Origin: Sphingobium sp. SCG-1
GTDB taxonomy: Bacteria > Pseudomonadota > Alphaproteobacteria > Sphingomonadales > Sphingomonadaceae
Length of the DNA stretch: 64,000 nucleotides
Reading direction: 5' to 3'
NCBI RefSeq assembly: GCF_002953135.1
Contig: NZ_CP026372.1
Span: 2,901,501-2,965,500 of the forward strand
In this document: piece by piece, positions 1-8,225 of the stretch
How the letters are laid out: each line of letters opens with the position of its first letter
How positions within the stretch are numbered: the first letter of the stretch is position 1
Notes under the pieces: generated by a model
What the model saw: only the letters and a program-made list of their open reading frames with translations
Databases searched by the model: none
Told to the model about the DNA's origin: nothing
Program-made: the position numbers and the translations under genes

Positions 1-669
1 ACTGCGGACAGCTTCGAACTGGGGCTGAAAACCGAAACGCCGGACCGCCGCCTTCGCTTCAACGCTGCGGCATTTTACGTGAAGTATAACGACTTGCAGC
101 GTGATGCTGTCGTACCGTTCGTCGATCCCATCACGGGGCTTCCCGGTCAGGAGACTCGCACCACGAATGCCGGCAAAGCGGAAGTCTACGGCCTCGAACT
201 GGAACTCAGTGCGGTGCCCATCGACGGCCTGACTTTGGGGGCATCGATGGGCTATCAGAAAGCCAAATATCTCCAGTTCTTCACGGACATCGACGGCAAC
301 GGCACCAACGAGGACGCCTCTTTCCTGAAGTTGCGGAATGTTCCCAAGATTACCGCCAATCTAACCGCAAATTATGAGTTCCCCCCGGCCGCTTGGGGAC
401 AGATCAGCCTGAACGGTGACGTCAATTATCAGTCCGAATATGAATCGGTGACGCTCAATGCCGATTACACGCAGGGTGAAGCCAGAACGCTGGTAGGCGC
501 GAGCATCCACTGGTCCGATCCATCGGACAAGTACCGTGTGTCCGTATTTGGACGCAACTTGCTGGACGAGGTGTATCGCGTCTCTGCCAACTCAGTCGCG
601 GGATTGTTCAACTTCACCAATTATGCGCCGCCACGCTCGTTTGGCGTCGAATTTGCCGCGAAGTTCTGA
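1..669 (+). CDS. TonB-dependent receptor, C-terminal part (5' end outside window)
   Basis: The reading frame is open from the first base and stops at 667-669, giving about 222 residues. It has the alternating, aromatic-rich pattern of an outer-membrane beta-barrel and ends in Phe (EFAAKF), the usual C-terminal signal for barrel assembly. Segments such as NAGKAEVYGLELE and the closing YAPPRSFGVEF recur in the full-length receptors at 13036-15318 and 50199-52433. The plug domain and TonB box are off the window. It probably imports a large substrate in an energy-coupled way; the substrate is unknown. The next gene converges on it from the other strand. Confidence 0.93.
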   Translation, partial: TADSFELGLKTETPDRRLRFNAAAFYVKYNDLQRDAVVPFVDPITGLPGQETRTTNAGKAEVYGLELELSAVPIDGLTLGASMGYQKAKYLQFFTDIDGNGTNEDASFLKLRNVPKITANLTANYEFPPAAWGQISLNGDVNYQSEYESVTLNADYTQGEARTLVGASIHWSDPSDKYRVSVFGRNLLDEVYRVSANSVAGLFNFTNYAPPRSFGVEFAAKF

Positions 670-761
670 GCGGCATAATGGGTGTCAAATCTCCCCTCCT
701 GATCGTCGCCGTTATTTGGCGCGATCCGGAAACACCTGCCGGGTCGGCGCGACCGACCCGG

Positions 762-2267
762 TTATTTTCTGAAGCTGTGCGGACGCCCGATCCCAGCGGG
801 AACGAGGTCGAAGGCAAAACTAATCCGGTCCTGCGTACCGCCAAATGGCAAGGTCGTGTGCCACAGATAGGAGGGAAACAGGATCATCCGTCCGGCGCGG
901 GGCTCATAGCTGTGACGGGTGCCGCCAGCCCCCAGGCTGACGGGCAAGGCGCCGATCGCGAACCAGCCCTCCTCCCCGTTCGTTTTGGGCATCGCAGGAT
1001 AATAGACGCCGGACAGCCAGTTCGGCGCATGGATATGCGGCTCCACTGCGCCACCGGGCGTCAAAATGGTGCCCCACAATGTGAGCGTCCATTTGTCGGG
1101 CTTGGCTTGCACAAAGGGGTGCGGATCTTGCGCCAGAGCATCGACATATTCCCGCAAAGCTTCCGTCGCGATGCGCGTCAGAGCGCTGAAAGCCGGCGTC
1201 GGCGCAGCCGCCAGATCGTCACTTTGCCGTCCGTGGCGCGTCACCAGCCCCTCCGGCTCGAATGTGAGCGACGGATGGCGCCTCAATTCGTTTTCCAAAC
1301 CCTTGTTGAAGTCCGCCATGGACGCAAACCCTGGTGCCGTCGTGACGTCGATGATCGTCACAAAGCGATCGAGACCCATAAGAGTTTGGAGCTCGCCGGT
1401 ACGCTCCGATCGGTCGAGCGCCGCACATTTAAGCGCGAGGGGAGTCGTAACGGACGGCAGCGCGGCAATGAGGCGATCCGTGATAGCGATGGCTTCATCG
1501 TACCGGCCCGCGCCGATCAGCGCTCGCGCCAGATTGACGCCCACCGGATGGCTGGGCGTCTCAGACTGAAACGCTGCGTCATATGTATCGATGGCGGCGC
1601 TGACGGCACCGCGCGCCTCCAGCAAGCCGCCAAGCTGGTTCGCCGCACGCGCATGTCCAGGCATTCGCCGCACCATGTTCGTCGCCAGCGTTTCAGCGGC
1701 AGCGGCTTCACCGTCGGCAGCGAGCGCATCAATGAGGTTCAGCGCCGTCTCGACATGATCGGGACGTATGGCAAGCGCCCTGCGGTAAGCGGCTATGGCG
1801 TCGCTTTGGCGACCCGTACGGGCGAGGACCACGCCCAGGTTGTTCCAGGCTTCGAAATGCTGCGGGTTGGCGGCGACTGCTTCGCGCAGTGGTCGCTCCG
1901 CTGCTTCGGGGCGCTCCGCCGCGATCAGACAAGAGCCGAGGTTCGCGAGAGTCACGGCCGATCCCGGACGCAGGACAAGAGAGCGCTGCAACGCGGCGAT
2001 GGCGTCGTCGAACAGGCCAGCACGTTTAAGGGCAATGGCATGGTTGCCAAGCCGGGCGGGATTGTCGGGATCACCTTTTCGGGCGCGGGCAAACGCATCG
2101 AGAGCCGCTGCATCGTCACCGGTGCGCTGAGCAACAAGGCCGAGAAGAGTGAGGGCGTCGGGATCGTCGGCGCGCTTGGCAAGCAGCGCGTCGATCAGCG
2201 GGCGTGCCGCCGCCGGATCTGGACCCTGCGCCAGCCTGACCGCCTCATCCAGCAAACCCGAAGACAT
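762..2267 (-). CDS. TPR-repeat protein with C-terminal 2OG-Fe(II) oxygenase domain
   Basis: About 501 residues. Residues 1 to about 260 are Ala/Leu-rich tetratricopeptide repeats with recurring LGxxLxxxGxxxxAxxxYxxAL patterns. The C-terminal part resembles the putative 2-oxoglutarate/Fe(II) oxygenase family with a PHIHAPNW segment (about 410-417), a distal His in FPSYLWH (about 470) and Arg in DRISFAFD (about 481), which would supply the iron facial triad and the 2-oxoglutarate anchor. An ATG at 2267 begins MSSGLLDEAVRLA and fits the repeat start; the frame is open 44 codons further upstream. Such proteins often lie beside TonB receptors in sphingomonads and Caulobacter (family knowledge). 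Its start is only 16 bp from that of the divergent gene at 2284. Confidence 0.82.
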   Translation of the reverse strand: MSSGLLDEAVRLAQGPDPAAARPLIDALLAKRADDPDALTLLGLVAQRTGDDAAALDAFARARKGDPDNPARLGNHAIALKRAGLFDDAIAALQRSLVLRPGSAVTLANLGSCLIAAERPEAAERPLREAVAANPQHFEAWNNLGVVLARTGRQSDAIAAYRRALAIRPDHVETALNLIDALAADGEAAAAETLATNMVRRMPGHARAANQLGGLLEARGAVSAAIDTYDAAFQSETPSHPVGVNLARALIGAGRYDEAIAITDRLIAALPSVTTPLALKCAALDRSERTGELQTLMGLDRFVTIIDVTTAPGFASMADFNKGLENELRRHPSLTFEPEGLVTRHGRQSDDLAAAPTPAFSALTRIATEALREYVDALAQDPHPFVQAKPDKWTLTLWGTILTPGGAVEPHIHAPNWLSGVYYPAMPKTNGEEGWFAIGALPVSLGAGGTRHSYEPRAGRMILFPSYLWHTTLPFGGTQDRISFAFDLVPAGIGRPHSFRK

Positions 2268-2283
2268 TGATCGAAAGGCCTCA

Positions 2284-2604
2284 ATGATGATTGGCGTGAT
2301 AATGCATGTCCGTACGAAGCCGGAAAAGTCAAACAGCTTCGCTGCCCTTGTGGCGCAACTGCAGAAGGATGTGCGCGCCAATGAACCGGACGTGCCCATC
2401 TTTCAGGTGATGCGCAGCAACGACGATCCGGCGCTTTTCGTGTTCACTGAAGTGTTCGCCAACGAAGCCGCACACGCCGCGCATCCCGACATGCCCTATC
2501 ACAAGGCTATGTCGGCGGCTGGCTGGGACTGCGTGGATGGCGAACCGGACATCCGCCTTTTCACCCCGTTGACCGACGATGACATTCAAGGAGATATAGG
2601 ATGA
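2284..2604 (+). CDS. ABM-family (antibiotic biosynthesis monooxygenase) protein
   Basis: About 106 residues with the ferredoxin-like ABM fold pattern: an initial beta strand (GVIMHVRTKPE), a helix, and the DPALFVFTEVFANEAAHAAH region typical of YgiN-like quinol monooxygenases and related heme-free oxygenases. The ATG at 2284 (or the adjacent one at 2287) follows an AAAGG SD-like stretch. It overlaps the next gene by four bases (ATGA), so it is the probable first gene of a nine-gene forward operon to 10237. A cofactor-independent oxygenase acting on a phenolic or quinol intermediate is possible; the substrate cannot be read. A second ABM protein lies at 25007-25300. Confidence 0.8.
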   Translation: MMIGVIMHVRTKPEKSNSFAALVAQLQKDVRANEPDVPIFQVMRSNDDPALFVFTEVFANEAAHAAHPDMPYHKAMSAAGWDCVDGEPDIRLFTPLTDDDIQGDIG

Positions 2605-3392
2605 CTGCTTCGCTTGCAGGACGAGTGGCGCTTGTGACCGGCTGCACTGGCGGCATTGGCTCTGAGATTTCTCGGGCGCTGGCGGAAGTAGGCGCTGTGG
2701 TTGTCGGCGCGGATATTCCCGAAGACGGAAGCGCGTGGGCGCAGAATGTGCCGAACGGCCAGTATCATCCACTCGACGTGACGAGAGAAGGCGACTGGCA
2801 GCGAGTTATTGCTGCGGTCGAGGCAGACCACGGCGTGTTGGACGTCCTCGTGCATGTCGCGGGTATCGTGGTGGTAGAGAAGCTCCAGAACACGACGATA
2901 GAGCAATGGCGCAAGCAGATGGCGGTCAACGTCGATGGTCCTTTCTTGGGGACGAAGGTTGCTGCCGACCTGATGCAGCGCACCGGCGCGGATCGTCCAT
3001 TCGGAAGCTCGATCATCATCATCTCGTCGGTTGCGGGCCTGATTGGATCGCCGCTGCATACCGGATATTGCGCCTCCAAGGGCGCGGTGAGGCTGTTCTC
3101 CAAAGCGTGCGCGATGGAATTCTCTGCGCTAGGCTACAAGATCCGTGTCAACACCGTGCATCCCAGCGGTGTGAACACGACGATGGTCGATCATATCCTG
3201 CAACGCTTCGTCGACAATGGTTTTGCCAAGTCGGTCGAAGAAGCCGCTGCCGGACTTGCGCCTGCGCATCCCATCGGGCGCATGGCTGACCCTATCGACA
3301 TTGCCAAGGCCGTCCGTTTTCTGGCGTCCGACGAGTCCGGCTATATGCATGGCTCTGAACTGGTGGTCGATGGCGGGTATACCGCGCAATGA
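2601..3392 (+). CDS. Short-chain dehydrogenase/reductase (SDR)
   Basis: 263 residues, the usual length for a classical SDR. The nucleotide-binding motif TGCTGGIG is at residues 13-20, and the catalytic set is Ser143, Tyr156 and Lys160 (YCASK). The C-terminus ends in SELVVDGGYTAQ, the normal SDR tail. The NNAG motif is changed to HVAG. The start and stop overlap neighbours by ATGA on both sides, so translation is probably coupled. It most resembles the SDRs at 21571 and 22402 (shared LVVDGG and IRVN.VHP segments), suggesting a paralogous set that oxidises related alcohols with NAD(P). Confidence 0.92.
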   Translation: MTASLAGRVALVTGCTGGIGSEISRALAEVGAVVVGADIPEDGSAWAQNVPNGQYHPLDVTREGDWQRVIAAVEADHGVLDVLVHVAGIVVVEKLQNTTIEQWRKQMAVNVDGPFLGTKVAADLMQRTGADRPFGSSIIIISSVAGLIGSPLHTGYCASKGAVRLFSKACAMEFSALGYKIRVNTVHPSGVNTTMVDHILQRFVDNGFAKSVEEAAAGLAPAHPIGRMADPIDIAKAVRFLASDESGYMHGSELVVDGGYTAQ

Positions 3393-4150
3393 CGCGCTTT
3401 GCCGGACAGATTGCACTGGTCACGGGCGGCACGTCGGGAATCGGTGAAGCTGTCGTGCGCGGCCTTGCGGCGGAGGGCGCCAAGGTCGCTATCCTCTCGA
3501 ACGCGCCGCAAGCCGATCTCGATAGCGCAATCGCCAGCGGCGATGTCGCGGCGGCACGGCAGGTGGATATCAGCGATGCGGAGGCCGTGGCGCGCGCTGT
3601 CGCCGCTTTGGCCGATGAAATCGGTGCCGCCGACATATTGGTCAACAATGCCGCCATCTGGCAACCCAATTCTGTTCCGGACAGCCCTATCGCGCTGTTC
3701 GACCGGCATATCGACGTCAATCTGAAAGGCAGCTTTTACGTCACGCAGGCCGTGCTGCCACCGATGATCGCACGGGGCGAAGGGCGGATCGTTTTCGTCA
3801 GTTCGGTCAGCGGCGTTGCAGGACGAGCGGGCGACAGCGCTTATTCCGCATCCAAGGCCGGTGTCGCCATGCTTGCGCGCACCTTGGCGGCCGAACAGGG
3901 ACCAAAGGGCATCCGCATCAACTGCGTATGCCCCGGCGCTGTGGCGACGCCGTTGACGGCTGGGCTGCGAACTCCGGAAGGCGAGGCGGCCATCACAGCG
4001 CTCATGGAAAATCATCCCAGCCCACGCCGCCAGTTCTTCATGGACCCCGCGCAGATCGCGGACCTGATCCTGTTTCTCGCCAGCCCCCAGTCAAGCGCGG
4101 TCCATGGCGCCGTCATCGCGGCTGACGAGGGCCTTACTGCAACCATGTAA
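3389..4150 (+). CDS. Short-chain dehydrogenase/reductase (SDR)
   Basis: 253 residues. Cofactor motif TGGTSGIG (12-19), NNAA in place of NNAG, and catalytic Ser139, Tyr152 and Lys156 (YSASK). The ATG overlaps the upstream stop (ATGA). It is the third gene of the forward operon and probably a second alcohol/ketone oxidoreductase on the same route. The substrate is unknown. Confidence 0.92.
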   Translation: MTRFAGQIALVTGGTSGIGEAVVRGLAAEGAKVAILSNAPQADLDSAIASGDVAAARQVDISDAEAVARAVAALADEIGAADILVNNAAIWQPNSVPDSPIALFDRHIDVNLKGSFYVTQAVLPPMIARGEGRIVFVSSVSGVAGRAGDSAYSASKAGVAMLARTLAAEQGPKGIRINCVCPGAVATPLTAGLRTPEGEAAITALMENHPSPRRQFFMDPAQIADLILFLASPQSSAVHGAVIAADEGLTATM

Positions 4151-4170
4151 CGTATTCGAGGAGACCGACC

Positions 4171-4638
4171 ATGACTATCGAGCATGATGCTGGAAAGACC
4201 GGCGACCTTATCGTCAACATAGCCGACGCGCGGCCGCACGAACTGGGGCAAGGGACGACCATAAGGCTGCTGCGCTACAGCGAAGAAAGCGGCGACTGGG
4301 TGCTGTGGGTCGAGATGCAACCGGGTGCGACGTTCGCGCCACATTGGCATCTAGGGTACGGCCAATATTTCGTCACCAAGGGCGAATTGATATACGATGT
4401 CGGCTCCGCTCCTGCCGGAACCTATGGCTATGAACCGATAGGCTCGCGCCACAACGAAGCGCGCTGCGAGCAGGTAACCGAATATCTGTTCATGGGGCAT
4501 GGCGCGGTTGCCTTTACCGACGCCGGGGGCGAGGTGCGATTCATCCTCAACCATGAATTCCTGCGCGATCTCGCAAAGGGATCACTTGTGGCCGACATCT
4601 CGAACGAGGGCGCGGACACTGCCCTCGCCGCGGCCTGA
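4171..4638 (+). CDS. Cupin-domain protein
   Basis: 155 residues forming one cupin. Motif 1 is seen as PHWHLGYGQYFVTKGEL (about 50-66), where the usual metal-binding Glu is Gln; motif 2 is seen as EPIGSRHNEA (about 88-97). The arrangement recalls small metal-dependent dioxygenases that cleave acetophenones or diketones, but it could be a binding or isomerase cupin. An SD (GAGGAGACCGACC) precedes the ATG. It lies in the operon between an SDR and the M24-like gene, close to 2-oxoacid or diketone dehydrogenase E1 genes, which would fit a role on a dicarbonyl intermediate (inference). Confidence 0.8.
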   Translation: MTIEHDAGKTGDLIVNIADARPHELGQGTTIRLLRYSEESGDWVLWVEMQPGATFAPHWHLGYGQYFVTKGELIYDVGSAPAGTYGYEPIGSRHNEARCEQVTEYLFMGHGAVAFTDAGGEVRFILNHEFLRDLAKGSLVADISNEGADTALAAA

Positions 4639-4641
4639 CCG

Positions 4642-5943
4642 ATGGCTAACGCCCGCGTCGCCCGTCTGCGCTCCTTGCTGGCATCGGAAGGGTTCGACGC
4701 TGTCGTGCTCAGCCATCCGCATGACGTGCGCTATGCCACCGGATACCATTCGGTACTCGAACGCTGGACGCAGATGGAGCCGTTTGCGGCGGCCATCGTG
4801 TTTGCCGATGTCGAGAAGCCGACGATCCTTGTCATTCCAGAGGCCAATCTGGGCATAGTCGCCGTCCTCAACAGAGAGGCGCAGAACTGCACCTTCGACG
4901 AAATCCGCACGTTCGACATGCTCAATTTCTGTGAAGTGAGCCGCTATGTCGATCCCGATCGACCGGGCAGTCGGCTGGCGGACGATGCGATGGCGATCGC
5001 GGGCGCAATCAGGGGTACATGCCAGCCCGATATCGCGGCGGCAGTAGCGGCGGCGCTCGCGGATCACGGACTGGCGGAGCGCACCATAGGGTTCGACGAA
5101 CATCGCGTGTCGGCTGCGGTCGCTATCATGGGTGTGCCGCATGATTATCGCGATGCGCTCGACTTGATGATGCGCGTGCGTGTCGTGAAGACGCCCGAAG
5201 AGCTGGCACGTTATCGCACCGTCGGGAAAATGGCGGATCAGGTCATCGCCCACGCAGGATCGCTGCTGCATGAAGGCGTCGACTGGAACGACGTGCAGGC
5301 CGGGATCTGCGATTTCATGGTCCGCAACCGGGTCATCCCTGTTGACGAAGGCGCGATGCTTTTCGGCGGCAGTTACGACGGGGAGGATTTTATCCCCGAC
5401 CTGTTCCGGACGGCGGGGAATCGTGCTTTACGGGACGGCGACATCGTCATCCTGGAAACGCAGGGTGTGCTCGACGGTTTCTGGATCGACATAAACCGGA
5501 CTGCCGTGATCGGCACGCCAACGCCCGAATATCAGCGCCTGCACGACATATTGCGGGACGCCTTCCTCAAAATGGTCGACATGCTGCGGCCGGGTGTGTC
5601 CACGAACAGCCTGCCTGCAATCGGCTACGAACATCTCAAGGCACACGGCGTGGCCGCGCCGGAGAAGCTGCTGGTCGTCGCGCATGGCATTGGCCTGATG
5701 CCGCTGGAGATTCCGCTCCCCTATCCTGCCGCTGGCCTTGCCGGCGTGAAGCAGGGCTTCATCATCGAAGAGGACATGCTGATCAGCCTCGACAGCCTTT
5801 TCTTCGGTGCGAAGCTTGGCCCGTGCCACATGGAAAATGTCTACGCGATCACCGCTGGCGCGCCTGAGCCCATGTACGCGGCGCCGCTTGAACTGATCGT
5901 CGCAGGCAAAGCGCCCGCCACGTACGAACCCGCCTTCGCCTGA
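4642..5943 (+). CDS. M24 (creatinase / Xaa-Pro peptidase fold) family protein
   Basis: 433 residues with the two-domain creatinase/aminopeptidase P layout: an N-terminal domain (to about 165) with HPHDVRYATGYHSV, then a pita-bread domain. The metal-ligand positions can be followed but are altered. The first Asp is Glu (ILETQGVLDG), the second Asp is kept (WIDINRT), the His is kept (AHGIGLMP), the next Glu is Asp (LISLDSLFF) and the last Glu is kept (HMENVY). It may therefore not be an ordinary peptidase: family members include creatinase and the DMSP lyase DddP, which act on non-peptide substrates. Only three bases separate it from the cupin gene. Confidence 0.85.
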   Translation: MANARVARLRSLLASEGFDAVVLSHPHDVRYATGYHSVLERWTQMEPFAAAIVFADVEKPTILVIPEANLGIVAVLNREAQNCTFDEIRTFDMLNFCEVSRYVDPDRPGSRLADDAMAIAGAIRGTCQPDIAAAVAAALADHGLAERTIGFDEHRVSAAVAIMGVPHDYRDALDLMMRVRVVKTPEELARYRTVGKMADQVIAHAGSLLHEGVDWNDVQAGICDFMVRNRVIPVDEGAMLFGGSYDGEDFIPDLFRTAGNRALRDGDIVILETQGVLDGFWIDINRTAVIGTPTPEYQRLHDILRDAFLKMVDMLRPGVSTNSLPAIGYEHLKAHGVAAPEKLLVVAHGIGLMPLEIPLPYPAAGLAGVKQGFIIEEDMLISLDSLFFGAKLGPCHMENVYAITAGAPEPMYAAPLELIVAGKAPATYEPAFA

Positions 5944-5968
5944 CCGCTCTCCCTTTAAAGGAACAGCC

Positions 5969-6964
5969 ATGACCGATCTCCCCAACGACCGCAGCCTGGA
6001 AAAATACCGCCGGATGCTGCGTATCCGCCATTTCGAAGACAGGGCGGAGGCCATTCACGCGGCAGGGGAAATCCCGGGCGCACTCCATACCTATGCGGGG
6101 CAGGAGGCGTCCGGCGTGGGGGCGTGCATCGCACTGCGTACCGACGACTATATGGTCGGCACGCATCGAAGCCATGGGCACCCCATTGCGAAGGGCGCGA
6201 AGCTGCGCCCGCTCATGGCCGAGTTGCTCGGCAAGGCCACGGGCATCTGCAAAGGCAAAGGCGGCTCCATGCACCTATCCGATTTTTCGATCGGGAGCTT
6301 GGGCGAAACCAGCATCGTCGGATCGGGCATACCCGTCGCGGCCGGTGCGGCGCTGGGGTCGAAACTGCAAGGCAACGACCGTGTGGCCCTATGCTTTTTC
6401 GGTGATGGAGCTACCAACGAAGGCGCTTTCCACGAAGGCATGAACTTGGCGGCAGTGTGGAAACTCCCGGCGATCTTCGTGTGCGAAAATAACGGCTACG
6501 CGGTTTCCACGCCCGCACACTCCGCAGTGCCGGTGAAAGACATCGCCGAGCGGGCAAAGGCTTATGCGATGCCGGCGATCATCGTGGATGGGCAGGATGT
6601 CGATGCCGTCGAAGCGGCGGTCACGGAGGCAGTCGAGCGCGCACGAACGGGCGGCGGGCCAACCTTGGTGGAGACCAAGACCTACCGATATGCCGATCAC
6701 GCAGTCAATATGGGGCGCATCCTGCTCGATCGCGGCGACGAAGTCGATGAATGGCGCAAACGCGATCCGCTGACGCTCTACCGCGCGCGCCTGACTGAAG
6801 CGGGCGTGGCCGCCGCCACGCTCGATACGATGGAGCAGGAGGTCGCGGACGAAGTTGCCGACGCGCTGCAATTCGCCCGCGACAGCGCCTATCCCGAACA
6901 GGCCGAAGCCTTTGATGACGTGTTCGTCGATCGCCTGCCGATCCCCGATTATCTGACCGCCTGA
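5969..6964 (+). CDS. 2-oxoacid/acetoin dehydrogenase E1 component, alpha subunit
   Basis: 331 residues, the length of PdhA/AcoA-type E1 alpha. The thiamine diphosphate motif runs from GDGATNEGAFHEG to ENN (about 146-173). The segment GKGGSMHLSDFS is characteristic of the family. With the beta subunit encoded next it would decarboxylate a 2-oxoacid or cleave a diketone/acetoin and load the acyl or aldehyde unit on a lipoyl arm in the cytoplasm. An SD (AAAGGAACAGCC) precedes the ATG. Its paralogue is at 35748. True pyruvate versus acetoin specificity cannot be read. Confidence 0.93.
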   Translation: MTDLPNDRSLEKYRRMLRIRHFEDRAEAIHAAGEIPGALHTYAGQEASGVGACIALRTDDYMVGTHRSHGHPIAKGAKLRPLMAELLGKATGICKGKGGSMHLSDFSIGSLGETSIVGSGIPVAAGAALGSKLQGNDRVALCFFGDGATNEGAFHEGMNLAAVWKLPAIFVCENNGYAVSTPAHSAVPVKDIAERAKAYAMPAIIVDGQDVDAVEAAVTEAVERARTGGGPTLVETKTYRYADHAVNMGRILLDRGDEVDEWRKRDPLTLYRARLTEAGVAAATLDTMEQEVADEVADALQFARDSAYPEQAEAFDDVFVDRLPIPDYLTA

Positions 6965-6981
6965 AGGCTAAGGAACAGCAC

Positions 6982-7974
6982 ATGACGAAAGCCACATATC
7001 TCGAAGCGATCCGTCAGGCCCAGCACGAGGAGATGTCGCGCGATGCGCGCGTCTTCATCATGGGGGAAGACATCATCTGCAATGTCTTCGGCACCACCAC
7101 CGGCTTTGTCGATGCCTTTGGCGTCGAGCGGGTGCGCGACACCCCGATTTCCGAAAACGGCTTTATTGGCGCCGCGGCAGGGGCGAGCATGGTGGGTATG
7201 CGGCCCATCGTCGATGCGACAATTGCCTCGTTCCTGTACCCGGCGATGGATCAGATCATGAGCATCATCGCCAAATCCCGTTACATCTATGGCGGGCAGG
7301 CATCGTTGCCGCTCGTGATCCGCACTTGCCTGTTCTACGGCAATTCGAACGCGGCGCAGCACAGCGACCGGCCCTATTCCATGTTCATGAACGTGCCGGG
7401 CCTCAAGATCATGGTGCCGTCGAACGCCTATGACATGAAGGGCATGTTGAAGGCAGCGATCCGCGACGACGATCCTGTCCTGTGCTTTGAGGACAGCACA
7501 TGCTGGACCAGCAAGTCGGACATGCCCGATGATCCTGATTTTATCATTCCGCTTGGGAAAGGCGAGATAAAGCGAGAGGGAACCGACATCTCGGTCATTG
7601 CCGTCGCCGGTGCCGTTCCGCTAGCGCTTAAAGCCGCAGAGGTGCTGGCGAAGGAAGGCATTTCCATCGAAGTGGTGGACCCACGCAGCCTAGTGCCGCT
7701 GGACAAGCCTCTTATCCTGAAATCCGTGCGCAAGACCGGTCGAGCGATCACGGTCGATCCCGCGCATCAGACGTGCAGCGCCGCCAGCGAAATTTCGGCG
7801 CTGATCGTTGAGCAGGCATTCGACGCCCTGCGCGGGCCGGTGCTGCGCGTCGCGACGGCCGATACGCACCTGCCTTTCTCTCCCGCCATCGAAAAGGCGC
7901 TGTATCCGACCGTCGATCGTATCGTGGCAGCGGCCCGCACGCTGGTCGGCGCTGCGCAACCTGTGTCCGCATAA
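6982..7974 (+). CDS. 2-oxoacid/acetoin dehydrogenase E1 component, beta subunit
   Basis: 330 residues of the transketolase pyrimidine-binding and C-terminal type. The N-terminal ARVFIMGEDI with the ENGFIGAAAGASM segment corresponds to the E1-beta catalytic Glu region, and the C-terminal ISVIAVAGAVPLALKA and DPRSLVPLD are typical of the family. It follows the alpha subunit after 17 bases with an AAGGAACAGCAC SD and is followed by a lipoyl-domain gene, so the three would form one complex. No E2 acyltransferase or E3 gene lies in this operon. Confidence 0.93.
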   Translation: MTKATYLEAIRQAQHEEMSRDARVFIMGEDIICNVFGTTTGFVDAFGVERVRDTPISENGFIGAAAGASMVGMRPIVDATIASFLYPAMDQIMSIIAKSRYIYGGQASLPLVIRTCLFYGNSNAAQHSDRPYSMFMNVPGLKIMVPSNAYDMKGMLKAAIRDDDPVLCFEDSTCWTSKSDMPDDPDFIIPLGKGEIKREGTDISVIAVAGAVPLALKAAEVLAKEGISIEVVDPRSLVPLDKPLILKSVRKTGRAITVDPAHQTCSAASEISALIVEQAFDALRGPVLRVATADTHLPFSPAIEKALYPTVDRIVAAARTLVGAAQPVSA

Positions 7975-7985
7975 GGGGGGCAATC

Positions 7986-8225
7986 ATGGCGAATATGAAA
8001 GTGTTGCTCCCGCAATTCGGCATGGGAATGCAGGACGCCGAAATCGTCCGCTGGCTGAAAGCCATTGGCGATCATGTCGAGGCGGGCGAACCGCTGGTCG
8101 AAGTGGAAGCGGCCAAGACGACCGTTGAAGTGCCGTCGCCCGGTTCCGGCACGCTAACCGAAATACTTGTCGGTGAAGGTGAGTCCGCAGATGTGCGGAG
8201 CCACATCGCGACTATCGCGGTTTGA
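7986..8225 (+). CDS. Free-standing lipoyl (biotinyl-lipoyl attachment) domain protein
   Basis: 79 residues making up a single lipoyl domain and nothing else. The modified lysine is expected at Lys44 in EAAKTTVEV, preceded by GDHVEAGEPLVEVE and followed by the mirror-image half PSPGSGTLTEILV. In most 2-oxoacid dehydrogenases this domain is the N-terminus of E2; here no linker, subunit-binding domain or acyltransferase core follows. It sits directly after the E1 genes (SD GGGGGGC upstream) and touches the next gene, whose apparent TTG start overlaps its stop. It could be a mobile carrier for E1, using another E2 core or a different acceptor. Confidence 0.88.
   Translation: MANMKVLLPQFGMGMQDAEIVRWLKAIGDHVEAGEPLVEVEAAKTTVEVPSPGSGTLTEILVGEGESADVRSHIATIAV

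Noticed and set aside
678..2270. Open frame of about 530 codons on the + strand
   Set aside because: It lies antisense to the TPR/2OG gene, is Arg/Gly-rich without domain motifs, and is a typical high-GC shadow frame.
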